A program made the translations under genes and the position numbers. Source: Phycisphaerales bacterium (lineage in GTDB: Bacteria > Planctomycetota > Phycisphaerae > Tepidisphaerales > Tepidisphaeraceae). From it: a stretch of 6,074 nucleotides of DNA. Positions 1 to 4,423 of this stretch are shown in pieces. The stretch's first letter is position 1. Each line of letters starts with the position of its first letter. The notes under the pieces are model-generated. The model saw nothing but the letters and a program-made list of their open reading frames with translations. It made no database searches and was not told the DNA's origin. Location of the stretch: positions 10,675-16,748 of the forward strand of contig PMAK01000095.1 in assembly GCA_003153655.1 (NCBI GenBank). The letters are read 5' to 3'.

Positions 1-340
1 CGTCGGCGGTTTTCAGGAATTCTTCGATCGCCCGCATGGCTTCGCCGGCGCGTTTTCCGGCGGCGATGAGGACGTCGGGGATGCCTGAGCGGGTTTGCTC
101 GGTGGCGGTTTTGATTTTGGTGCCGACGTCACCGGGGGTGTCGCGATGAATGATGGCTTCGATTAGCCAGGGTTTTAGGGTTTGGGAGAGGTCGTGGCGG
201 AGATTTTTGATGTCGGTGACGAGTTCTTCGGAATTGAGAATGAAGCGCGCGTAGTCTTCGGAGACGCGTAATGCTTCGCGGCAGCGATTCGCATTGGCGT
301 CGATCAGGCGTAAAATATCCCCGGAGATTTCGGAAGCCAC
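1..340 (-). CDS. thiE: ThiD2-domain thiamine-phosphate synthase, N-terminal part (cut by window edge)
   Basis: The complement of 340-1 is an uninterrupted frame of 113 codons that leaves the window at its left edge. The visible residues match the ThiD2 domain: residues 12-35 carry the LIDANANRCREALRVSEDYA signature (Arg19, Glu22, Arg25, Glu28, Asp29, Tyr30), a LRHDL segment follows at 47-51, RDTPGDVGT lies at 66-74, and the helix with GKRAGEAMRAIEEF ends at about 108. In planctomycetes and some other bacteria this domain, a proposed HMP-phosphate kinase, is fused in front of ThiE, which joins HMP-PP and thiazole phosphate to make thiamine phosphate in the cytoplasm. The ThiE barrel itself is outside the window, so the fusion is inferred. 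GTG at 340 was chosen because it puts the domain start at the usual distance; an in-frame TTG lies 18 bp upstream but overlaps the -10 box. The gene diverges from the TPR gene with 30 bp between start codons. Confidence 0.85.
   Translation of the reverse strand, partial: MASEISGDILRLIDANANRCREALRVSEDYARFILNSEELVTDIKNLRHDLSQTLKPWLIEAIIHRDTPGDVGTKIKTATEQTRSGIPDVLIAAGKRAGEAMRAIEEFLKTAD
288..316 (+). promoter_or_regulatory. possible promoter for the TPR/glycosyltransferase gene
   Basis: TTCGCA (288-293, 4/6 match to TTGACA), a 17-bp spacer and TAAAAT (311-316, 5/6 match to TATAAT) lie 55 bp upstream of the ATG at 371, inside the start of the divergent thiE-like gene. The 30-bp gap is too short to hold a complete promoter for this gene, so its promoter should lie about here. 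Chance matches are common, so confidence is low. Confidence 0.25.
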
Positions 341-349
341 AGAGAATCG

Positions 350-355
350 ATTATA
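350..355 (-). promoter_or_regulatory. -10 box for the thiE-like gene, possibly leaderless
   Basis: The minus strand reads a perfect TATAAT here. It ends 9 nt before the GTG start at 340, so transcription would begin only a few bases ahead of the start codon and the mRNA would have almost no leader. No Shine-Dalgarno sequence fits in that space. The hexamer 17 bp upstream (GTATCC) is a poor -35, and the box lies in the 30-bp gap between two divergent genes. Confidence 0.4.
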
Positions 356-370
356 CAACCGCACCGGGGT

Positions 371-1870
371 ATGGATACGGCCAGTCCCAACGAGTATTCC
401 TTGCCTGAGCCCGCATCGGCGGAGGCGCAGAATCATTTGGGGATTGCGCTTGCGATGAAGGGACGGCTGGATGAGGCGATTGTTTCTTTTAATCGCGCGA
501 TCCAACTGAATGAGGGGTTTGCGGCGGCGTACAGCAACCTCGCTAATGCGCTGCGCGGGAAGGGGCGGACACGCGAGGCGATTGCTGTTTTGCGGCGGGC
601 GATTGAGCTGAATCCGGAATTTACGGCGGCGCATAATAATCTTGGGATTGTGCTGAGGGATGCGGGGCAACTGGATGAGGCGATTGGGGCTTATCGGCGC
701 GCGATTGAGATTGATCCGAATAATGCGGATGCGCAATGCAATCTTGGGATTACGCTGAGTGATCGGGATCTGTTGGATGAGGCGATTATTGCGTATCGAC
801 GCGCGGTGGAGATTCGGCCGGATTTTGCGGAGGCGTTTAATAATCTGGGGACGGCTCTAAAAGACAATGCGCAACTGGAAGAGGCGGTTGGTGCTTTTGA
901 CCGAGCGATTGAATTGAATCCGCCGTATGCGGCGGCGCATTGGAATCGGGCTTTGACGTGGTTGCTGCTGGGGGATTACAGGCGCGGTTGGGCGGAATAT
1001 GAATGGCGGCTTGAAGTTCCATCCATCGTCGGCACACGAAAGTTTGATCGGCCGCGCTGGGATGGAAGCGATCCGGCCGGCAAGACGATTTTCCTGCATC
1101 CCGAGCAGGGATTTGGGGACATGATCCAATTCGTGCGATTCATTCCAAGGCTTATCGAGCGCGGGGCGAAAGTGATTCTCGAATCTCCCCCGGAACTGGT
1201 CCGAATTTTTCACGGTTTTGGGGAGGTTCTGAATCCGGGCCAACTTATTCCGCCGCATGATGTGCATTGCCCGCTGATGAGTCTTGCGGGGATTTTTGGT
1301 GTGACGGCGGAATCGATTCCAGCGCCGATTCCGTATTTGAAACCGGAGCCGCGCTGGGTCGCGGAATGGAGCCGACGATTTGATTCGAACGACGATCGGC
1401 TGCGCGTGGGACTCGTCTGGGGCGGACGCGGGACGCATTCGAATGATCGGAATCGCTCGATGAAACTCGGGCAATTCGCGCCGCTGGCGTCGGTGGCGAA
1501 AGCGGCGTTCTACAGCTTGCAAAAGGGAGCGGCATCGGCCGAGGCGCCCGCCCCACCGCCGGGAATGCAATTGACTGATTGGACAAAGGAGCTTGGCGAT
1601 TTCGCCGACACGGCAGCCCTACTTCAGAATCTTGATCTGCTGATTACAGCGGATACCGCAGTGGCGCATCTTGCGGGGGCGATGGGAAAGCCAGTCTGGG
1701 TGCTGACGCCTGCGGTCCCGGATTGGCGCTGGATGCTCGAGCGCGAGGATAGTCCGTGGTATCCAACGATGCGATTGTTCCGGCAGAAATCGGCCGGAGA
1801 TTGGCCCGATGTTTTGCGCCGGGTCGCCACGGAGTTGGCAAAGACCGCGGCGTTGAGCTCCCAAAAATGA
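371..1870 (+). CDS. TPR-repeat protein with C-terminal GT-B (glycosyltransferase family 9-like) domain
   Basis: 499 aa in two parts. Residues 17-186 are five in-register 34-residue tetratricopeptide repeats with the normal W/L-G-A-F-A-P pattern (for example NLGIVLRDAGQLDEAIGAYR), plus a degenerate sixth at 187-217. From about 218 the sequence matches the GT-B domain seen in many bacterial TPR proteins: GKTIFLHPEQGFGDMIQFVR near 236-255, RVGLVWGG near 345-352, FYSLQKG near 378-384, the DTAVAHLAGA nucleotide-sugar-binding loop from 428, then PDWRWMLEREDSPWYP, where the family normally has this string. Such proteins resemble ADP-heptose:LPS heptosyltransferases and may glycosylate proteins or surface polymers; the TPR part probably holds the acceptor. 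No signal peptide or membrane segment is visible, so it is probably cytoplasmic. ATG 371 leaves the first TPR intact, while the next Met (residue 29) would break it. The ribosome site is weak. Substrate is unknown. Confidence 0.9.
   Translation: MDTASPNEYSLPEPASAEAQNHLGIALAMKGRLDEAIVSFNRAIQLNEGFAAAYSNLANALRGKGRTREAIAVLRRAIELNPEFTAAHNNLGIVLRDAGQLDEAIGAYRRAIEIDPNNADAQCNLGITLSDRDLLDEAIIAYRRAVEIRPDFAEAFNNLGTALKDNAQLEEAVGAFDRAIELNPPYAAAHWNRALTWLLLGDYRRGWAEYEWRLEVPSIVGTRKFDRPRWDGSDPAGKTIFLHPEQGFGDMIQFVRFIPRLIERGAKVILESPPELVRIFHGFGEVLNPGQLIPPHDVHCPLMSLAGIFGVTAESIPAPIPYLKPEPRWVAEWSRRFDSNDDRLRVGLVWGGRGTHSNDRNRSMKLGQFAPLASVAKAAFYSLQKGAASAEAPAPPPGMQLTDWTKELGDFADTAALLQNLDLLITADTAVAHLAGAMGKPVWVLTPAVPDWRWMLEREDSPWYPTMRLFRQKSAGDWPDVLRRVATELAKTAALSSQK
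419..928 (+). repeat. 102-bp tandem repeat encoding five TPR units
   Basis: Five consecutive 102-bp units encode the 34-residue TPRs at residues 17-186. The copies have diverged as DNA but share blocks such as ctggatgaggcgatt and gcgattgag. They are in frame with no indels. This is protein-coding repetition, not a mobile or regulatory repeat, but it is a possible site of copy-number change by slippage. Confidence 0.8.
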
Positions 1871-1881
1871 GTTCGCGTAAG

Positions 1882-1915
1882 AGATTGAATCGACGCCTCA
1901 TTTAAAGATTGAATC
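1882..1915. repeat. short direct repeat AGATTGAATC
   Basis: AGATTGAATC occurs at 1882-1891 and again at 1906-1915, 24 bp apart, just after the TPR gene stop. Only two copies are seen. It may be a chance or decayed repeat; no function is evident. Confidence 0.4.
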
Positions 1916-1927
1916 CGCGATTTTTCC

Positions 1928-1994
1928 CTTGCAAAATGAGCTTTGCACACCGAAAGCACTTGCACAACGGAAGTTGTGTCTGCACAACAGAAAG
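1928..1994. repeat. left cluster of TGCACAAC-type repeats with hairpin potential
   Basis: Three direct units begin at 1944 (TGCACACCGAAAG), 1961 (TGCACAACGGAAG) and 1981 (TGCACAACAGAAAG), spaced 17 and 20 bp. CTTGCAAAATG sits at the outer edge (1928-1938). Inverted segments are TGCAAA/TTTGCA (1930-1947, 6-nt loop), CACAAC-GGAA-GTTGTG (1963-1978) and GTTGTG-TCTG-CACAAC (1973-1988); the last two share GTTGTG and exclude each other. The stretch 1961-1994 matches 4112-4145 at 29 of 34 positions. It lies between two converging genes, so it could affect transcript ends, but no T-run follows any stem. It also marks the left edge of the accessory block. Confidence 0.7.
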
Positions 1995-1995
1995 A

Positions 1996-2562
1996 TTATG
2001 TGATTCCTTGCTCTGGTGCTATCGATAGGCTTCTGGTCATAACGAAGTAGCTTTTCTTTTCTTTGGGGTCATAAGTCGGCTCATCACTCAGGTTTTGAAA
2101 TCCGGCCCTTTGATACGTTTTGATGCCACCCACATTGTCAGTATAGACCTCTAAGAAAACGACGGGATAGCAGTTAAGTCCCGGCCAAAAACTGCGCAAA
2201 ACAGCCTCTCCGATGAGATGCTTAACAATAGAGGGGCCAATTCCCTTGCCCCGCATGTCGGGCCTGCATGCGAGAAGCGGAATGTGGGGATGGTGTCTGT
2301 TCCCGGTAACGTAGTCGTAGTTCAAACAAACGTCGATAGCTCCAAATCCAATTACTTCCTTCTTGGGATCGGCGGCATCCGTATATAACCAAAATCCCGC
2401 TTTCCCTTTTTGCAATCTCTGCGGAATATCGTTCTTCAAAAGGCGAGGGATGTACGAGTCCTCAAAAGGCCACGAACAAATTTGTGGGATTACCCGCTGA
2501 ATTATGGCCGGAACTGGAAAAATCGGCACTGGAACGACATCAATCTTCCGACTTTCGGACAT
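1996..2562 (-). CDS. GNAT-family N-acetyltransferase
   Basis: 188 aa, a single GNAT domain expected to move an acetyl group from acetyl-CoA to an amine. Motif A is clear: IPLLACRPDMRGKGIG at 94-109, with the acetyl-CoA pyrophosphate loop R104-G-K-G-I-G109. It is followed by an amphipathic helix and the motif B strand and helix FLEVYTDNVGGIKTYQRAGF at 136-155, including the usual Asn143 and Tyr150. GFGAIDV at 72-78 is the central strand, before motif A. There is no signal peptide or membrane segment. The start at 2562 has a purine-rich AAGGGAAGG just upstream. It follows the 179-aa gene by 27 bp on the same strand, so the two are probably co-transcribed. Acceptor substrate is unknown. A TacT-like toxin role is conceivable because an RHH gene lies upstream, but the separate 179-aa gene between them and the generic sequence argue caution. 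Confidence 0.85.
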   Translation of the reverse strand: MSESRKIDVVPVPIFPVPAIIQRVIPQICSWPFEDSYIPRLLKNDIPQRLQKGKAGFWLYTDAADPKKEVIGFGAIDVCLNYDYVTGNRHHPHIPLLACRPDMRGKGIGPSIVKHLIGEAVLRSFWPGLNCYPVVFLEVYTDNVGGIKTYQRAGFQNLSDEPTYDPKEKKSYFVMTRSLSIAPEQGIT

Positions 2563-2589
2563 GCCTTCCCTTGCATCGCTAGTCCAAAT

Positions 2590-3129
2590 CTAGCGCTTGA
2601 CCCTTTGAATCATCAAGTCCTGCTGCTTGTTATATGGCTTCCAATCAGAAGGCAACAGAGGGAGAGACGCCAGTTTTCTTTTGCCCTCCTCAATTTTGGC
2701 CGGATCAGTTGCGTACTGCTGTCGCGACGAGGGACCAACCGCCAATGTGGGGGCAACCCAAGAATACATCAGCTTCTGCATCTCGAAGAGTGCTATTCTC
2801 AACTTGTTTGCACCACTCATCGTGCTGCATCCGTGTTCTCCAGACGCGGCATAGCCGTTTGAAAGTAGTCGAGTTCCCCGTTGATAGAAGTTTTCCAGAG
2901 ACGCCTTCCATAGCTGTTCTGCCGCCGGGTCAAAAATAACCGATCCGGAGAATACGTCGCTCGACCACTGGAGAACCTCTTCCACGAATTTTAGGCAGTG
3001 ATCTGCCGAGCATGAAAGAGTGGTTTCAAGGTTGTGACAATAAAGAGATTCTTCGCCTTCGCACTCGTTTAACTTGGACTCTAGGCTGTCCGTTTTCTCT
3101 TTCACTTGATTATAATCGCAGATGACCAT
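2590..3129 (-). CDS. hypothetical protein, 179 aa
   Basis: I do not recognise this protein. The first 50 residues are charged and helix-prone and hold five of its six cysteines (4, 23, 31, 40, 45), though not in a standard zinc-finger spacing. A middle segment, from about residue 63 to 135, contains VIFDPAAEQLWKASLENFYQ and then a mixed helical stretch rich in Met, Leu and Trp. The C-terminus (about 141-179) is basic and polar, with ATDPAKIEEGKRKLASLP and a PSDWKPYN string. No signal peptide or membrane helix is apparent, so it is probably cytoplasmic. The start at 3129 has only a weak AAGAAGA upstream. Coding is supported by the length of the frame, protein-like composition and tight spacing to the GNAT gene (27 bp), with which it probably forms an operon. 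Its GC content is lower than that of the flanking housekeeping genes. Confidence 0.65.
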   Translation of the reverse strand: MVICDYNQVKEKTDSLESKLNECEGEESLYCHNLETTLSCSADHCLKFVEEVLQWSSDVFSGSVIFDPAAEQLWKASLENFYQRGTRLLSNGYAASGEHGCSTMSGANKLRIALFEMQKLMYSWVAPTLAVGPSSRQQYATDPAKIEEGKRKLASLPLLPSDWKPYNKQQDLMIQRVKR

Positions 3130-3207
3130 TTCTATCTTCTTTCAATTCGGCAGGAGCAGCTATAAATCATCGACAAAAACTCGGACAAGCTATACCTCCC
3201 AAGGCAT

Positions 3208-3236
3208 ATCATAGCGACCGGTTTCGCCTAAGTCTC
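3208..3236 (-). promoter_or_regulatory. possible promoter for the 179-aa/GNAT operon
   Basis: On the minus strand, GAGACT (3236-3231, 3/6 match to TTGACA), a 17-bp spacer and TATGAT (3213-3208, 5/6 match to TATAAT) lie about 80 bp before the ATG at 3129. The 143-bp gap 3130-3272 holds no other gene that I can see. After the RHH stop the minus strand reads a run of seven T (around 3239-3245) but no stem precedes it, so I cannot call a terminator. The operon could instead be read through from the RHH promoter. Confidence 0.25.
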
Positions 3237-3272
3237 GCAAAAAAACCCATTGAATCGCGTCCAAAACCCGGA

Positions 3273-3494
3273 TTATTCGGACAATCTTTCCAGAAATGCC
3301 ACTGGCAACCCCAAATCCTCAAGCTCCTTTTTCGCATCGCGGCGAAGCCGTTGACGTATCCAGCCGGATAGCGGCAATCCAGCCGCGTCGGCTGCGGCGC
3401 GAAAAGTATCCTTCTCGGATTTCTCGACCCGTATCTCGATATATTCGGTCTTTATCGCGTCCGGGGATTTTCTGGATTTCTTTATCTTTTTCAT
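3273..3494 (-). CDS. ribbon-helix-helix (CopG/Arc-like) DNA-binding protein
   Basis: 73 aa. A basic N-terminal tail (MKKIKKSRKSPDAIK) is followed by a short strand with alternating pattern (TEYIEIRVE, about 16-24). A helix comes next (SEKDTFRAAADAAG, about 25-38), then a turn and second helix (PLSGWIRQRLRRDAKKELE, about 40-58). This strand-helix-helix pattern, with LPLSGWIRQRLRR in the second helix, is typical of small dimeric RHH repressors, including antitoxins and plasmid or mobilisation accessory proteins. The strand of the dimer would enter the DNA major groove. It diverges from the SWIM transposase remnant; the two promoters mirror each other and carry similar palindromic boxes, so autoregulation and control of the neighbour are plausible. 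The ATG is preceded by an ATAAACC spacer without a ribosome site, suggesting a leaderless message. No toxin gene lies immediately adjacent on the same strand. Confidence 0.75.
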   Translation of the reverse strand: MKKIKKSRKSPDAIKTEYIEIRVEKSEKDTFRAAADAAGLPLSGWIRQRLRRDAKKELEDLGLPVAFLERLSE

Positions 3495-3499
3495 GGTTT

Positions 3500-3515
3500 A
3501 TAGTGTACCCACAAT
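3500..3515. promoter_or_regulatory. operator-like imperfect palindrome over the RHH gene -10
   Basis: Read on the minus strand this is ATTGTG-GGTA-CACTAT, a dyad with one mismatch per arm of six. It covers the -10 box of the RHH gene. It shares the string GTACACTA, and a TA-n-TGT half upstream of it, with the palindrome at 3555-3572. A repressor bound here would block its own gene; the RHH protein is the obvious candidate, by inference only. Confidence 0.45.
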
Positions 3516-3529
3516 ACGGGGGATGTCAA
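3502..3529 (-). promoter_or_regulatory. promoter of the RHH gene
   Basis: The minus strand has a perfect TTGACA (3529-3524), a 16-bp spacer and TACACT (3507-3502, 4/6 match to TATAAT). The -10 ends 7 nt before the ATG at 3494, so the transcript would start at or next to the start codon. The same architecture, with the same TACACT and the same 7-nt gap, occurs on the other strand for the SWIM ORF. Confidence 0.55.
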
Positions 3530-3541
3530 ATAATTTTATTC

Positions 3542-3570
3542 TTGACAAACACCCCTAGTGTCCGTACACT
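3542..3570 (+). promoter_or_regulatory. promoter of the SWIM transposase remnant
   Basis: A perfect TTGACA (3542-3547), a 17-bp spacer and TACACT (3565-3570, 4/6 match to TATAAT). The -10 ends 7 nt before ATG 3578, with AGAAAAC between and no ribosome site, so a leaderless message is likely. Its -35 faces away from the RHH gene -35 (TGTCAA at 3524-3529 on this strand) across 12 AT-rich bases. Confidence 0.6.
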
Positions 3571-3572
3571 AG
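3555..3572. promoter_or_regulatory. operator-like perfect palindrome over the SWIM ORF -10
   Basis: CTAGTGT-CCGT-ACACTAG: two perfect 7-bp arms with a 4-bp centre, overlapping the -10 box. It is the stronger of two related boxes in the divergent promoter region, the other being at 3500-3515. The position over the -10 fits a repressor operator; whether the RHH protein or the transposase SWIM finger binds it is unknown. Confidence 0.55.
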
Positions 3573-3577
3573 AAAAC

Positions 3578-3841
3578 ATGGAAAACAAAATGGTTATCAC
3601 CGATGGGATTACGTCTGGCGTCGAAGTTCGACAACAGCGGGGCTTGGCAATCGCGGCACTGGCCCGGATCGAAAAACAGGGCGATTACTACCTCGTGCCG
3701 TCGCAAACGAATCCCCACGCCACAAAGTACAAGGTGTGGATGAACCCCCGCAAACCCGTTTGCACCTGCACCTGCGCGGACCATGAAACACGGCGTTGCC
3801 AGTGCAAGCATATTTATGCCGTTCTCTACCCTCAGCTGTGA
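3578..3841 (+). CDS. SWIM zinc-finger ORF, surviving N-terminus of a transposase
   Basis: 87 aa from ATG 3578, still open up to TGA 3839-3841. RQQRGLAIAALARIEKQGDYYLVPSQT (about 18-44) is the leading region found before the SWIM finger in planctomycete-type DDE transposases. The SWIM finger itself (CxC...CxH) lies near residues 61-79, in the string CTCTCADHETRRCQCKH followed by IYAV. In the full-length family the protein continues for several hundred residues into a DDE domain; here it stops after LYPQL, so the frame ends at a deletion junction. The finger and promoter are intact, so a small DNA- or protein-binding product could still be made. The frame is open upstream to 3296, but ATG 3578 is right for the family, sits 7 nt after a -10 box, and the upstream part overlaps the RHH gene antisense. 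Confidence 0.6.
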   Translation: MENKMVITDGITSGVEVRQQRGLAIAALARIEKQGDYYLVPSQTNPHATKYKVWMNPRKPVCTCTCADHETRRCQCKHIYAVLYPQL

Positions 3842-3844
3842 AGC

Positions 3845-3858
3845 GAATGCGGAATGCG
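3845..3858 (+). repeat. 7-bp tandem duplication in the transposase remnant
   Basis: GAATGCG occurs twice back to back (3845-3851 and 3852-3858). Dropping one copy restores a continuous KANATGEVGGMF reading into the conserved C-terminal part, so this looks like a slippage duplication that adds a frameshift close to the deletion junction. Confidence 0.65.
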
Positions 3859-4111
3859 ACCGGGGAAGTGGGTGGCATGTTCAAAAAGATGTTCCATTAC
3901 TTCCAATTCAAAAAGGTGGATTTCCGAGCCCACTATCACCACCGGTCCAACGTCGAATCAACCGTGATGATGATTAAAACCAAGTTCGGTGACAGCCTTC
4001 GGAGCAAGAGCGATACAGCCATGAAAAACGAAGTGCTGGCCAAAGCCCTATGCCACAATATTTTGTTGCTTGATTTCCGCCATGTACGAGCTTGGGATCG
4101 AATCGGAACTC

Positions 4112-4182
4112 TGCACAACGAAAGACGTGCCTGCACAACAGAACGGCCAAATATAATTCCGTTGTGCACAGCTTGCAAAATG
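4112..4182. repeat. right cluster of TGCACAAC-type repeats
   Basis: Two direct units start at 4112 (TGCACAACGAAAG) and 4132 (TGCACAACAGAA), 20 bp apart. An inverted copy, GTTGTGCA, lies at 4161-4168 and could pair with either. CTTGCAAAATG follows at 4172-4182, identical to 1928-1938. The block 4112-4145 matches 1961-1994 at 29 of 34 positions in the same orientation. It begins where the transposase loses its normal C-terminal tail and marks the right edge of the accessory block. Confidence 0.7.
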
Positions 4183-4280
4183 GACGCGAGTTAGGTAAAT
4201 GTTCGTAAAAGTAACGAGCGATAATGCGTCGCTCAGTCCGCGCGCAGTCCGAACCCGATCCGCATTGCGCTCCCCCCTCC

Positions 4281-4319
4281 CCCCCCGGGGGGATTGGGAC
4301 ATTTTGGGGCCTTATGGGG
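4281..4319 (+). other. C6G6 palindrome and canonical G-quadruplex motif
   Basis: CCCCCCGGGGGG (4281-4292) is a perfect 12-bp palindrome preceded by further C-runs from 4272. From 4287 the plus strand reads G6-ATT-G3-ACATTTT-G4-CCTTAT-G4 (to 4319): four runs of at least three G with loops of 3, 7 and 6 nt, which meets the standard G-quadruplex pattern. It lies 105 bp upstream of the isomerase start, on the coding strand, so it could fold in DNA or in the leader RNA if transcription starts upstream of it. Confidence 0.6.
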
Positions 4320-4406
4320 CATTCGCTTCCGGACTCACAACCGCCGGCGAGGTTCATGACCATTGACTCGCCCGGTTTTACCGCAGACGATTGGCCTGGA
4401 ATCGTA

Positions 4407-4412
4407 AAGGAG
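4407..4412 (+). promoter_or_regulatory. Shine-Dalgarno site that helps set the isomerase start
   Basis: AAGGAG sits 8 nt before GTG 4421 and 11 nt before ATG 4424, which are adjacent in-frame codons. It excludes the upstream TTG 4391, which lies before it. It is the clearest ribosome site in the window; most other genes here have weak or no such site. Confidence 0.65.
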
Positions 4413-4423
4413 CATTTGTTGTG

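Larger units (their letters stand above)
3578..4156 (+). pseudogene. internally deleted and frameshifted SWIM/IS4-type DDE transposase
   Basis: One transposase is left as two ends. The N-terminal SWIM part (3578 to about 3823) runs into a C-terminal part starting near 3841 (KANATG-like, then GGMFKKMFHYFQF). The roughly 250-300 residues between, holding the first two catalytic aspartates, are missing; this size is estimated from the remembered family length. The C-terminal part keeps the IS4-family Y-(2)-R-(3)-E-(6)-K signature: Tyr codon 3934-3936, Arg 3943-3945, catalytic Glu 3955-3957, Lys 3976-3978, then KFGDSLRSKSDTAMKNEVLAKALCHN as two contiguous conserved blocks. A 7-bp tandem duplication (3845-3858) shifts the frame. 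One extra T in the run 4061-4064 shifts it again: removing it gives HNICCLISAMYELGIE, the expected family ending. In the corrected frame it stops at 4154-4156, after repeat sequence has replaced the normal tail. It cannot catalyse transposition. Confidence 0.85.
4195..4423 (+). other. spacer before the isomerase gene
   Basis: Beyond the G-rich motif inside it I find no gene here. A TTGACT at 4363-4368 with GACGAT 17 bp later (4386-4391) is a weak promoter candidate for the isomerase gene, whose ATG follows 32 bp after it. No rho-independent terminator was found. Confidence 0.3.

Noticed and set aside
857..1570. 237-aa minus-strand ORF
   Set aside because: A shadow of the TPR/glycosyltransferase gene with Arg-rich low-complexity translation.
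1928..1994. CRISPR array
   Set aside because: Only three diverged 13-bp units with 4-7 bp between them; no spacers of constant length and no cas genes.
2410..2862. 150-aa plus-strand ORF
   Set aside because: It overlaps the GNAT and 179-aa genes antisense; no motif is seen, while the minus-strand GNAT reading is clear.
3296..3577. Longer N-terminus for the SWIM ORF (start at 3296)
   Set aside because: This part overlaps the RHH gene antisense and the divergent promoters; the family start and a -10 box both point to ATG 3578.
4112..4168. Integron attC-like site (inverted TGCACAAC...GTTGTGCA, 57 bp)
   Set aside because: The outer arms have attC-like size and symmetry, but GTTGTGC does not fit GTTRRRY, the inner L boxes are not complementary, no integrase is in view and no matching sites lie between the cargo genes.
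1944..4168. Tn7-like transposon ends with multiple transposase-binding sites
   Set aside because: The repeated units point the same way at both ends instead of being inverted, and no Tns-type genes are present.
3796..4194. Independent 132-aa plus-strand gene
   Set aside because: It is the transposase C-terminus read through a 7-bp duplication and a T insertion; its last third is out of frame and reads repeat DNA.
4391..4423. TTG 4391 as isomerase start
   Set aside because: It lies upstream of the AAGGAG ribosome site, and the extra 11 residues do not fit the family N-terminus MKLCGF.
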